Assembly: GCA_964627125.1 (NCBI GenBank)
Contig: CAZVJQ010000002.1
Coordinates: forward strand, 1 to 64,000
DNA length: 64,000 nt
Direction of reading: 5' to 3'
Origin: Fastidiosipila sp964627125
Lineage (GTDB): Bacteria; Bacillota; Clostridia; Saccharofermentanales; Fastidiosipilaceae
Below the pieces are notes generated by a model. It was not told where the DNA came from, did no database searches, and saw only the letters and a list, made by a program, of their open reading frames with translations. Positions within the stretch are counted from its first letter, which is position 1. Each line of letters opens with the position of its first letter. Position numbers and translations under genes: made by a program. This document shows positions 45,687-54,724 of the stretch, in pieces.

Positions 45687-48334
45687 TGCTTCATATATTT
45701 GATGATGGATTGAATAATGATCTAAGTGATAATGAGCTAAATCCAGAAGGTTTAGATTTTGCTAGATCTAATATTGAAAGACTCGCATCTAATGAGTCTC
45801 CATCAACTTTGTCTGAAAACTCTGAAGATATTGCATATTTTAGCGAGAAGAATGATTTCCATAATCAAAATGAATTAGAGATTATAAGTGCTGAAGATGT
45901 TGGTCAAGCTAAAGAGTGGCCAGAATTTCCTACAATTGAATCTGCTGTTAATAGTGAACATAGTCAATTTTCTACTAAGCAGCATGGTTATGAAGTATTA
46001 AAACTAGCACGTCAATTAGTAAGAGCTTTTGCAGCTTATATCCAAGAATCAGATGATTATGATTTTTCTAGAGTTATTGATGCATGTGAATATGCATTTA
46101 AAGCTCATGCGAATCAGAAGAGAGCATCTGGTGAACCATTTATTATTCATCCATTTTCTGTAGCATTAAACCTAACTGAATTAGAAGTAGATGAAGATAC
46201 TTTAGTAGCAGCTCTACTACATGACACTGTTGAAGATACTGAAATTAGTTTGCAAAATATCACAGATAGATATGGTGCAACAGTCAGTAGTCTGGTGGAT
46301 GGTGTAACTAAATTAGAAAAAATTACTTATAGTAGCAATGAAGATTTACAAGCTGAGAATTTTAGAAAAATGTTCTTAGCTATGGCACAAGATATTAAAG
46401 TTGTCTTAATTAAGCTAGCAGATAGACTTCACAATATGCGTACTATGGAGTACATGCCTGCCAGAAAACAAGAGAGAATATCAAGCGAAACTCTAGATAT
46501 ATATGCACCACTTGCAGGTAGACTAGGTATCTATCGTTGGAAGTGGGAACTAGAGGATTTTAGTTTTAAATATCTAGATTCTAAGGCTTATCACGAGCTA
46601 GTTGGTGCTATTTCTCAGAAGAGAATTGAGCGTGAGAATTTACTAAATGGTGTTATTGATGCACTGCATAGAGAAATTGCAGAATCAAATATATCATCAA
46701 ATATTGAAGGACGTCCAAAACACTTATATTCAATTTACAAGAAAATGAGAACTAAGGATAAATCTTTAAATGAGATTTATGACTTATTTGCTTGTAGAGT
46801 TTTAGTTGATACTGTTACTGACTGTTATGCAGTTCTAGGTATTGTTCATGATATGTTTAGACCTATGCCAGGTAGATTTAAGGATTATATTGCTATGCCT
46901 AAATCTAATGGTTATCAGTCATTGCATACTACAGTTATTGGACCAAATGGTTTCCCATTTGAAGTGCAAATTAGAACACATGAGATGCATGAACTTGCAG
47001 AGTATGGTGTTGCTGCTCACTGGCGCTATAAGGCTAAACAACAAGGTAAGAAAGTATCGACTAAATCTACTAGGTCAGATGACAAACTTACTTGGTTAAA
47101 TCAGTTACTTGATTGGCAAAAAGATATGAAGAACTCCACTCAATATATGGAGGAGCTTCGTGAAGGTTTAATTGAGGATGAGGTTTATGTATTTACTCCT
47201 AATGGGGATGTTATTGCTTTGGCCAATGGATCAACACCTATAGATTTTGCCTACCAAATTCACTCAGGTGTAGGAAATAGGATGTATGGTGCTAGAGTTA
47301 ATGACACTATGGTACCAATTGACTATGTGCTTAAAAATGGTGATAGAGTTGAAATACTAACAGCAGATAGAGTTGCTGGACCAAGTAGAGACTGGTTGAA
47401 GATTGTTAAGACAAACTCAGCTAGAAAGAAAATTAATGACTGGTTTAAACAAGAACGTAAATCTGAAGATATAGAGCGTGGACGAGAAGAACTTGAAAAA
47501 GAGGTTCGTAAGTCTGGATTTGTATCTTTACAATTGTTGCGTCCAGTTTTCTTAGAAGCTATTGCGAAACGATACTCATACAGAAGTGTTGAAGATTTAT
47601 ATGCAGCTATCGGTTCAGGTAGTAAAAATGGTGTTACAGCCCAAAGAATTGCTCCAAAATTACGTGATGAATATATTAAGAGTTTAAGCGAAGAAGAGAG
47701 AGCTGAGCTCGGATATAGAATTGGTGAAAAAGGACAAGTAATTTATAGTCCAATGGACCCAATTATCAAGCAAGTATCAGAGAATGCTGATAAGGGTATT
47801 GAGAATCGTGTTGAGATTAAGCAATATAAGGCAAATAAACTTGGTGTTATTGTTGAAGGAATAGACAATACACTTGTTAATCTTGCCAATTGCTGTAGTC
47901 CAGTTCCTGGTGATGAAATTATCGGATATGTTACAAGAGGTAATGGTGTTACTGTTCATAGATCTGATTGTAACAATATGAGAAAACTTGTTAATGCCAG
48001 AGAGAGTGGAAACTATGAAGAACTCAATAAGCAGCAGATAGAAGAACTTGGTCGTTTAATCAACGTTTATTGGGACCAAGCTGCGACTAGAGGCCTCTAT
48101 AAGGTTTCTATAGTAATTACTGCTATTGATAGAACCGGGCTCTTGGTGGATGTTTCTAATGCCATACAAGACGAGAAGGTATCAATAGTGTCTGGGCAAA
48201 TGAATTCTGTTAAAGATATTACAGCTAGTTTACATCTTACTCTAGAGGTAACATCTCAAGACCAATTTGATAGAGCTGTTGGTAGAATTAAGGCTATTCG
48301 TAATGTAACTGATGTTCGCAGAGATGATCTGTAA
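45686..48334 (+). CDS. relA: RelA/SpoT bifunctional (p)ppGpp synthetase/hydrolase with an extended N-terminus
   Basis: Makes and hydrolyses (p)ppGpp, controlling the stringent response. At 882 residues it is about 100-150 longer than usual for Bacillota. Residues 1-100 are an acidic extension without known motifs. The HD hydrolase follows (HPFSVALNL at 155-163, LLHDTVEDTE at 177-186), then the synthetase with GRPKHLYSIYKKM, the TGS domain (VYVFTPNGDVIALANGS), the helical/zinc finger part with NCCSPVPGD, and the ACT domain at the end. The hydrolase His-Asp is intact, so both activities are expected. Start overlaps the recJ stop. The iterated word lies in the TGS domain (47216-47224). Confidence 0.96.
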   Translation: MLHIFDDGLNNDLSDNELNPEGLDFARSNIERLASNESPSTLSENSEDIAYFSEKNDFHNQNELEIISAEDVGQAKEWPEFPTIESAVNSEHSQFSTKQHGYEVLKLARQLVRAFAAYIQESDDYDFSRVIDACEYAFKAHANQKRASGEPFIIHPFSVALNLTELEVDEDTLVAALLHDTVEDTEISLQNITDRYGATVSSLVDGVTKLEKITYSSNEDLQAENFRKMFLAMAQDIKVVLIKLADRLHNMRTMEYMPARKQERISSETLDIYAPLAGRLGIYRWKWELEDFSFKYLDSKAYHELVGAISQKRIERENLLNGVIDALHREIAESNISSNIEGRPKHLYSIYKKMRTKDKSLNEIYDLFACRVLVDTVTDCYAVLGIVHDMFRPMPGRFKDYIAMPKSNGYQSLHTTVIGPNGFPFEVQIRTHEMHELAEYGVAAHWRYKAKQQGKKVSTKSTRSDDKLTWLNQLLDWQKDMKNSTQYMEELREGLIEDEVYVFTPNGDVIALANGSTPIDFAYQIHSGVGNRMYGARVNDTMVPIDYVLKNGDRVEILTADRVAGPSRDWLKIVKTNSARKKINDWFKQERKSEDIERGREELEKEVRKSGFVSLQLLRPVFLEAIAKRYSYRSVEDLYAAIGSGSKNGVTAQRIAPKLRDEYIKSLSEEERAELGYRIGEKGQVIYSPMDPIIKQVSENADKGIENRVEIKQYKANKLGVIVEGIDNTLVNLANCCSPVPGDEIIGYVTRGNGVTVHRSDCNNMRKLVNARESGNYEELNKQQIEELGRLINVYWDQAATRGLYKVSIVITAIDRTGLLVDVSNAIQDEKVSIVSGQMNSVKDITASLHLTLEVTSQDQFDRAVGRIKAIRNVTDVRRDDL

Positions 48335-48441
48335 TCTCTGAAATTATCTAGAATAATCAGTTTTAGCGTACTTATAATGAAGAGGAATGTGAATTTCTCT
48401 AACTTTCCTGTAATATATCTAATCATTTTGTAACAATAACG

Positions 48442-48520
48442 AAACTATATATTGTGGTCTTAGCGCTTGCGAGACCACTAGATGTAGTGTATATTTGTTT
48501 GTGCACTCTATATTTAGTTT
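48442..48520 (+). promoter_or_regulatory. Three NrdR-box-like sites upstream of nrdJ
   Basis: Aligned to the NrdR consensus ACACWATATMTWGTGT (from memory), 48442-48457 matches 14 of 16 bases (AAACTATATATTGTGG), 48475-48490 matches 13 (CCACTAGATGTAGTGT) and 48505-48520 matches 13 (ACTCTATATTTAGTTT). The starts are 33 and 30 bp apart, about three helical turns each. NrdR represses ribonucleotide reductase genes. The middle site also forms a CACTA/TAGTG dyad. Confidence 0.65.
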
Positions 48521-48572
48521 TGCAACAAAAATTATTAATTAGGAATCATTTAAATTTGTAGGAGGAAGGCCA

Positions 48573-51500
48573 ATGGCTGCAATAAAAACCTTATCAGGTC
48601 TGATTAAAAGGTATTATACAAAAGAGTTAGAAGGGCAGAGCGAGAAGGACGTATTCGATTTATTCGAATGGGAAAAACGCGATGTCTTCATGAAGGACTT
48701 CAAAACAGGTGAAGTAATTCTAGATATGAAGGATGTTGAGTTCCCTAAAGGATATTCACAAAACTCAGTAGACATCGTTGTATCTAAGTACTTCCGTAAG
48801 GCTGGAGTACCTGAAACAGGTCATGAAGTATCATTAAGACAATTAGTTCACAGAATGGTAGATTTCTGGGTAGCATCATTACAAGATGAGAAGATGATTA
48901 CTCAAAAAGATGCAAAAATTCTATATGATGAATTAGTATTCTCTATGCTATCACAACAATTTGCGCCTAACTCACCACAATGGTTTAACACAGGTCTAAA
49001 GAGAACTCACGGTATTGCTGGGGGCAGTAACGGAATGTTCTACTATGATGAGAAGGACGGCAAGGTAAAGGTATCAGAAGATAGCTACACAAGAACCCAA
49101 GCTTCAGCATGTTTTATTCTTTCAATTGAAGATACATTATTAGGTGATCACTCAATTACACGTGCATATGAAACTGAAACAAGATTATTCAAGGGTGGTT
49201 CAGGTACTGGTAGTAACTTCTCAAACATCCGTGCAGAAGGCGAAAAATTATCCGGTGGTGGTGTTTCATCAGGTGTAATGAGTTTCTTATTAGGTTTAGA
49301 TAGAAACGCTGGTGCAATCAAATCTGGTGGTACTACAAGACGTGCTGCTAAGATGGTTATCTTAGATATTGATCACCCAGATATAGTTTCATTCATGGAA
49401 TGGAAGGCTCACGAAGAAGATAAGGCAGTTTCATTAATGAAGATGGGTTATTCAGGTGGTATCGATGGTGAGGCATATGCTTCAGTATCAGGTCAAAACT
49501 CAAATAACTCAGTAAGACTTACAGATGACTTCATGAGAAAAGTATTAGCTTTAGATGAAAATCCAGAACAAACAATTACCTTAAAGGGTAGAGTAGACCA
49601 AGATATTAATACAGAAGCTAAAGTTGCTGAATTATGGGAAACATTTAACCAAGCGGCTTGGCGTTCAGCTGACCCTGCTCCACAATTTGATGACACTATT
49701 AATGCATGGCATACAAGTCCTGCAGGTGAAGATGGTGATGTATGGGCAAAACACAATAGAATTAATGGATCAAACCCATGTTCAGAGTACTTGTTCTTAG
49801 ATGATACAAGCTGTAACTTAGCATCAATTAATGTATACAACTTTTTCAATACAGACACAAGAGAGTTTGACTTAGAAGGTTACATCCACGTAATTACTAT
49901 TACTCAATTAGTATTAGAAGCATCAATTCACTGGGGTCAATTCCCAACTGAAGACGTAGCTCGTAGAACTCACTTATTCAGAACAACAGGTTTAGGTATT
50001 GCAAACTTATCATCACTATTGATGGTTATGGGCTTACCTTATGACTCAAATGAAGCACGTACATTAGCAGCAGCTCTTGTAGGTATTTTAACTGGCCAAA
50101 GCTACTACACCTCAGCATTAGAAGCTAAGAAGGTAGGAGCATTTGAGAAGTATGAAATCAACAAACCTTACATGGAAAGAGTTATTCGTAACCACAGCCG
50201 TGTAGCAGGTGCTAGAACAGATAAATTAGAAGACTTAGGTTACAACCCACTAATCGTAAACCACTCAATGTTAGACAAGATGGGTCTTAAGAATGTTTCA
50301 GAGAGCCTAAAACAAGTTTGGTTAGATGCAGAAGAAATTGGTAATGAGCACGGTTACAGAAATGCACAAGTAACAGTTATTGCTCCTACAGGTACAATTT
50401 CATTCGCAATGGACTGTGGTGCTACAAGTATTGAGCCATTCTTCAGCCACGTAAGCTACAAGAAGCTTGTAGGTGGTGGTACTATGGTTATCACAAACCC
50501 AATCATTGAAGAAGCTTTAATTACTTTAGCTTACTCAGAAGATCAAATTGCTGACATTACTGAATACATCACAAGAAAAGATGATAATGGCTTCATTATC
50601 GACGGTAAGATTGAAGGTGCACCACATCTTAAAGATGAGCACTTAGCAGTATTTGATACAGCAAACCAAACAGGTACAGGTGAAAGATTCATCGCTCCTA
50701 AGGGTCACGTATTAATGGTTGCAGCAATGACACCACTATTATCAGGTGCTATTTCTAAGACTGTTAACTTACCAAATACAGCAACTGTTGATGACTTCAA
50801 GGATGTACATATCTTAGCTTGGAAGACAGGTGTTAAGGCAATCTCACTTTATAGAGATGGTTCTAAGAGTGCACAACCTCTAAATAGAACTCTAGATGAT
50901 GATAAGGTAAGTGAAGACTTAGATAAATTATCTTACGATGCATTGCTTGACTTTGCCAAAGGTGCCCAAAGCGATTTAGCAAATGTTAAAGCTAATACAA
51001 GCGAGAGAGAAAAACTTGTAGGTATCAGATCTGGCCACACACATCCAGCAATTATTGATGGTGTTAAGATTTACGCTACTGTAAATAGAGATGAGAACAA
51101 CGATATCTCAGAAATTTACTTAACTTCAGATAGAGAAGGTACAACAATCATGGGATTACTTAACTCATTAAGTAAGACAATCTCAGTGATGTTACAATAC
51201 CAAATCCCTGCAACTAAGATTTCTAAGATGTTAAGAGGTCAAAAGTATGAGCCATATGGTTTCGTCCAAAGACACCCATTCATCAAGAATGTAAGCTCTA
51301 TCTCAGACTTCATCAGTAAGATTATTGATATTGAAATGGGAGACTACACAAGAGTTCAAGTTAAACCAGAAGGTTACACAAGTCCAGATCCAAAATGGGC
51401 ACCAAATGGTATTGCTCACAGAGTAAACTTCACAAATGCAACAGGTGTTGATATTCAAGCAGCTGAAGAAGCAGCTACAGCAGTAGAGCCAGTTGTAGTA

Positions 51501-51686
51501 GAAGTAGTTGAAGTAGCTCCAGCAACTAATGAAGACACAATTCATGAGTCAGCAGTAGAACTTGCTGAAGGTGCTGAAAGAGTATATGACGGTAGTGAGT
51601 GCTACACATGTTCAAGTACAAGAATGGTACAAAATGGTACATGTATGGTATGTCTAGACTGTGGTTCAACAACAGGTTGTTCATAG
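48573..51686 (+). CDS. nrdJ: Adenosylcobalamin-dependent (class II) ribonucleotide reductase
   Basis: Reduces ribonucleotides to deoxyribonucleotides with coenzyme B12, without oxygen dependence. The 1037-residue enzyme shows the class II features: QQFAPNSPQWFNTGL, the active-site Cys in ASACFILSI, and the finger-loop region NPCSEYLFLDDTSCNLASIN. The C-terminal tail has CYTCSSTRMVQNGTCMVCLD, followed by CGSTTGCS, a redox/zinc cysteine cluster. An insertion of about 100 residues with Ala, Glu and Val near the end is typical of this long form. Start follows GGAGGAAGG. The upstream 240 bases hold the NrdR-like boxes. No nrdAB or nrdDG genes lie in the window. Confidence 0.96.
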   Translation: MAAIKTLSGLIKRYYTKELEGQSEKDVFDLFEWEKRDVFMKDFKTGEVILDMKDVEFPKGYSQNSVDIVVSKYFRKAGVPETGHEVSLRQLVHRMVDFWVASLQDEKMITQKDAKILYDELVFSMLSQQFAPNSPQWFNTGLKRTHGIAGGSNGMFYYDEKDGKVKVSEDSYTRTQASACFILSIEDTLLGDHSITRAYETETRLFKGGSGTGSNFSNIRAEGEKLSGGGVSSGVMSFLLGLDRNAGAIKSGGTTRRAAKMVILDIDHPDIVSFMEWKAHEEDKAVSLMKMGYSGGIDGEAYASVSGQNSNNSVRLTDDFMRKVLALDENPEQTITLKGRVDQDINTEAKVAELWETFNQAAWRSADPAPQFDDTINAWHTSPAGEDGDVWAKHNRINGSNPCSEYLFLDDTSCNLASINVYNFFNTDTREFDLEGYIHVITITQLVLEASIHWGQFPTEDVARRTHLFRTTGLGIANLSSLLMVMGLPYDSNEARTLAAALVGILTGQSYYTSALEAKKVGAFEKYEINKPYMERVIRNHSRVAGARTDKLEDLGYNPLIVNHSMLDKMGLKNVSESLKQVWLDAEEIGNEHGYRNAQVTVIAPTGTISFAMDCGATSIEPFFSHVSYKKLVGGGTMVITNPIIEEALITLAYSEDQIADITEYITRKDDNGFIIDGKIEGAPHLKDEHLAVFDTANQTGTGERFIAPKGHVLMVAAMTPLLSGAISKTVNLPNTATVDDFKDVHILAWKTGVKAISLYRDGSKSAQPLNRTLDDDKVSEDLDKLSYDALLDFAKGAQSDLANVKANTSEREKLVGIRSGHTHPAIIDGVKIYATVNRDENNDISEIYLTSDREGTTIMGLLNSLSKTISVMLQYQIPATKISKMLRGQKYEPYGFVQRHPFIKNVSSISDFISKIIDIEMGDYTRVQVKPEGYTSPDPKWAPNGIAHRVNFTNATGVDIQAAEEAATAVEPVVVEVVEVAPATNEDTIHESAVELAEGAERVYDGSECYTCSSTRMVQNGTCMVCLDCGSTTGCS

Positions 51687-51715
51687 GTCTAAGCCAGAAT
51701 AATTAGAAGTAAAAA

Positions 51716-51750
51716 TATAGCCTCAAGAGTTTTAATTTCTTGAGGCTATA
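51716..51750. terminator. Bidirectional terminator after nrdJ
   Basis: A 13-bp perfect stem: TATAGCCTCAAGA (51716-51728) and TCTTGAGGCTATA (51738-51750). It lies between convergent genes; T tracts are weak. Confidence 0.7.
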
Positions 51751-51772
51751 TTCATGTGTAAAAACATTAATC

Positions 51773-52828
51773 TTAATCGTATGGTTCTAGTTTAAAGTTA
51801 CCTTGTAATTGTTCAGAGTCAGTAATATTTAAAAATACCTTAGGATGATTTTGCTTCAAGTAAGCATTAATAAGTTTAACATCAGTTCTTTCAATAACCA
51901 TGTATAGTAAGTAGCTGCCTTCTTGAGTATATGCACCTTTACCTTCAAAAATAGTTATTCCGTGTCCTGTTAATTCCATAAGTTCTTTAGCAAGTGGCTC
52001 AGGCTCTTTTGTGATGACAAAAGCAGTCCTTCTCTGGTACCTTAATTGTCCCTGACCAATAGCAACTGTTAGTAAGAATTGGAAGATAATTGAATATAGA
52101 GCATTGTCATAACCAAACATTGCACCATAAATTACATAAATAAATGCATTGAAGATTAGAGCATAGTGCCAAGCTGAATTTCCAGTTTTATTCTGCATAG
52201 ATAAGGTTATAAAATCAGTACCACCACTACATGCATTCACATTCAAAATTAATACAGATGCAAAAGCATAGAGCATTGCACCAAAAACTACATTCAAGAA
52301 GACATCATCTGTGATATGTACAGTAGGGAGTAAGTCAACTAAGATACTTAGATTAACAACGCCAAGTACTGAGAGCATAACAAACTTTTTACCTAGATTT
52401 CTAAATGCATAAATTGCTGGTAGAGCATTAAATAGAATGTTTAAAATAGAATATGGAATTTCTATGTTGTAATAATCTAGTCCAATTCTTTGAAGTAATA
52501 CAGTTAAACCAGAAAAACCACCTGGTAAAACCTCTGCAGGATTCATGAAATTCTTCAAAGTAAATGCCTGAATGAAACTTGCAACTATTACAATTAAAAC
52601 ACGTCTTAAAAGTTTCTTATTACTCTCTCTATATTCTGTGGTTAGAAGTTCTTGTTTAAGCTCATCATCAGCTAACTCTAACTGAATATGATCACCGTCA
52701 AGTTCGTTATCTAAAACTTGAGTTTTTAGCATTGAATCTTCAATACCAGCTGTCTCACTTACAAGGCTATTTGTATCTAAAATATTGCCTAAATCAATAT
52801 TACTATTCCCATTACGATTTTCTTCCAT
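51773..52828 (-). CDS. YitT family membrane protein (DUF161/DUF2179)
   Basis: A 351-residue protein. Residues 1-72 are a polar, acidic extension, unlike most family members. Then about five to six membrane segments follow (about 75-235), with GFSGLTVLLQRIGL and the NACSGGTDFITLSM motif, and a cytoplasmic DUF2179 domain (about 255-340, with YTQEGSYLLYMVIERTD). Function is unknown. Start at 52828 is chosen because GAGGAG precedes it; a GTG two codons upstream overlaps that site. No partner genes; it lies alone between two terminators. Confidence 0.87.
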   Translation of the reverse strand: MEENRNGNSNIDLGNILDTNSLVSETAGIEDSMLKTQVLDNELDGDHIQLELADDELKQELLTTEYRESNKKLLRRVLIVIVASFIQAFTLKNFMNPAEVLPGGFSGLTVLLQRIGLDYYNIEIPYSILNILFNALPAIYAFRNLGKKFVMLSVLGVVNLSILVDLLPTVHITDDVFLNVVFGAMLYAFASVLILNVNACSGGTDFITLSMQNKTGNSAWHYALIFNAFIYVIYGAMFGYDNALYSIIFQFLLTVAIGQGQLRYQRRTAFVITKEPEPLAKELMELTGHGITIFEGKGAYTQEGSYLLYMVIERTDVKLINAYLKQNHPKVFLNITDSEQLQGNFKLEPYD

Positions 52829-52962
52829 ATTCACTCCTCAAGAAGCATAATGAAATAATTATAGTCTATTTCTCATCTAAAAATATCACTTGTTAATGCA
52901 AATTATTTTTATTTTTATGAGCTCAAGAGAATAAATATGAAATACAAAAAGGTATAAAGAAA

Positions 52963-52998
52963 CCCTTTCTTCTGGACAATAATTTCCAGCTGAAAGGG
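52963..52998 (-). terminator. Terminator of the maltodextrin operon
   Basis: CCCTTTC (52963-52969) pairs with GAAAGGG (52992-52998), with inner TCTGGA/TCCAG pairs, and a T-rich stretch follows on the minus strand. Confidence 0.75.
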
Positions 52999-53032
52999 CT
53001 TATAGAATTATATTTTTATGTGCTAATAAATC

Positions 53033-54643
53033 TTAATTAGGCTTAAATACTGCAACTCCAGCAGCAGGAATTGTAACTACACCATCTTCTATAGTTAATT
53101 CTTCTTGCTCGAAGTTCTTAAGCTCTGCAACTAATTCATATTCTGCATAATCAGTAGAGGAGAGGTCGAACTCAGATGCAGCTTGACCAAAGTTCATAAC
53201 AATCAATACTTCATGAGTTTCTCCTTCTTCATCTGTCCAAGCTTTGTATATAGGAACTAACTCTTTATTTTCAATTTGAGATGCATGTTCTGTTAATCCA
53301 CGTGATATTTCAGGGAAGGCATGGTTAATTCTCACTGCTTGAATGTAGTAATTTAGTAAGGAGGCTTCATCTTCAATTTGATCAGCAACTGAACCAAATG
53401 AATATCCATAAGATCCTTCATCTAACTGAGCACCATCTGTCTGATAATCTACATCCTCGCCCCAGTACATGTAAGCACGTTTGTTTTCATCACGTCCTGC
53501 ACCACGCATACCAATTTCTTCACCATAGTAAATAAAAGTATTACCAGTAGTGAAAATATTACTTGCAGCAGCTAATCTTAACTTATTTTCATCAGATGCC
53601 AAAAAACCAGCTAATCTACCTGTATCATGGTTACTCATGAAAGGAGCATTTATTGCATCAGGGTTTACTTCCCAAATACCTTCATTGACTATAGCTAGAT
53701 TTTGCGCGTAGCTTTGGCCATCTTGTAAGTTAATAGATCTAACTGTTTGACCGCTCTGTTCAGCGAAAGTGAAGTCGAAGAATGAATCAATTCCACTCTT
53801 GTAATACTCTTTAACTACATTGTAACCAGTCCAAGCTTCACCTACTAAGTAAGCATCCTCTTTAATTGATTTAGCTGCCTCATTAATCCAGCCTAGAATC
53901 TCAATATTGTGTGGATCATTTCCAGAATCAAATTCCTTAACCGCATCCAATCTGAAACCATCTACATCTCTATCTATTAACCAGAACTCCATTATGTCTG
54001 TGAAATCAGCTCTTACATCTTCGCTATCTAGGTTAATATCTGGCATGCCTGACCAGAATTGGCCTTCGTAGTAGTAGTCACTTGTACCTGCCTGGTACCA
54101 AACATCGCTATGTTTTTGTTCGCTGAAGAAGTAGTAGTCAATGTACTTGTTGTCTAAATCGCCATTTTCTAGTGCTTCAACAGCTTCCAAGAACCACGGA
54201 TGTTCACTTGAAGAGTGGTTCATTACCAAGTCAATAATAACTTTAATTCCACGCTCATGAGCAGCTTCAACGAATTCATCGAAATCTTCCAATGTTCCAT
54301 ATACAGGATCAATTTCCTTATAGTTGGTCACATCATATTTGTGGTAGGTAGGGGAAGGGTTGATTGGCATTAACCAAATTCCTGTAGCACCCAAGTCAGT
54401 CATGGTACTGTCTTTACCATCATTAACATAGTCTAGTTGTGCGGTTAATCCAGGAAAATCTCCAATTCCGTCACCATCACTATCTGCGAATGAATATACA
54501 AATATCTCATAGTAAGTGTCGTAGTTATCGTCCACTACAACAGTTTCCAAGCCTGAGCTACTAGCACAAGATGCTAATGTAAATACACTTAGCACCATAG
54601 CCATGGCCAAAGCAAACTTTCTCATTAATCTATTTTCTTTCAT
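53033..54643 (-). CDS. Secreted GH13 alpha-amylase family lipoprotein
   Basis: A 536-residue surface enzyme hydrolysing alpha-glucans or oligosaccharides. The signal sequence ends in the lipobox LASC (Cys26). The GH13 core has MNHSSSEHPW (141-150), the nucleophile Asp233 in DGFRLDAVKEF, acid/base Glu269 in LVGEAW, and Asp340 in MSNHDTGR, all intact. A C-terminal beta-domain ends at PAAGVAVFKPN. Start at 54643 follows GAGGAAA. It is the last gene of the operon and would supply short oligosaccharides for the ABC importer. Alpha-amylase and neopullulanase cannot be told apart here. Iterated words lie at 53711 (Gly-Gln-Ser) and 54605 (Ala-Leu-Ala, in the signal peptide). Confidence 0.93.
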   Translation of the reverse strand: MKENRLMRKFALAMAMVLSVFTLASCASSSGLETVVVDDNYDTYYEIFVYSFADSDGDGIGDFPGLTAQLDYVNDGKDSTMTDLGATGIWLMPINPSPTYHKYDVTNYKEIDPVYGTLEDFDEFVEAAHERGIKVIIDLVMNHSSSEHPWFLEAVEALENGDLDNKYIDYYFFSEQKHSDVWYQAGTSDYYYEGQFWSGMPDINLDSEDVRADFTDIMEFWLIDRDVDGFRLDAVKEFDSGNDPHNIEILGWINEAAKSIKEDAYLVGEAWTGYNVVKEYYKSGIDSFFDFTFAEQSGQTVRSINLQDGQSYAQNLAIVNEGIWEVNPDAINAPFMSNHDTGRLAGFLASDENKLRLAAASNIFTTGNTFIYYGEEIGMRGAGRDENKRAYMYWGEDVDYQTDGAQLDEGSYGYSFGSVADQIEDEASLLNYYIQAVRINHAFPEISRGLTEHASQIENKELVPIYKAWTDEEGETHEVLIVMNFGQAASEFDLSSTDYAEYELVAELKNFEQEELTIEDGVVTIPAAGVAVFKPN

Positions 54644-54667
54644 ATTTCCTCATCTATTCATATTCAT

Positions 54668-54705
54668 AAAAAAAGAGGGAATATAGGCATAGCCAATCCC
54701 TCTTT
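54668..54705 (-). terminator. Intra-operon terminator between the permease and GH13 genes
   Basis: AAAGAGGGA (54672-54680) pairs with TCCCTCTTT (54697-54705); on the minus strand a T tract follows (to 54668). It may reduce expression of the downstream amylase gene or isolate it. Confidence 0.7.
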
Positions 54706-54724
54706 AGTCTTAACAAAATTTTGT

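Noticed and set aside
48335..48572. B12 riboswitch upstream of nrdJ
   Set aside because: No recognisable B12-box consensus was found; the region is better explained by NrdR-like boxes.
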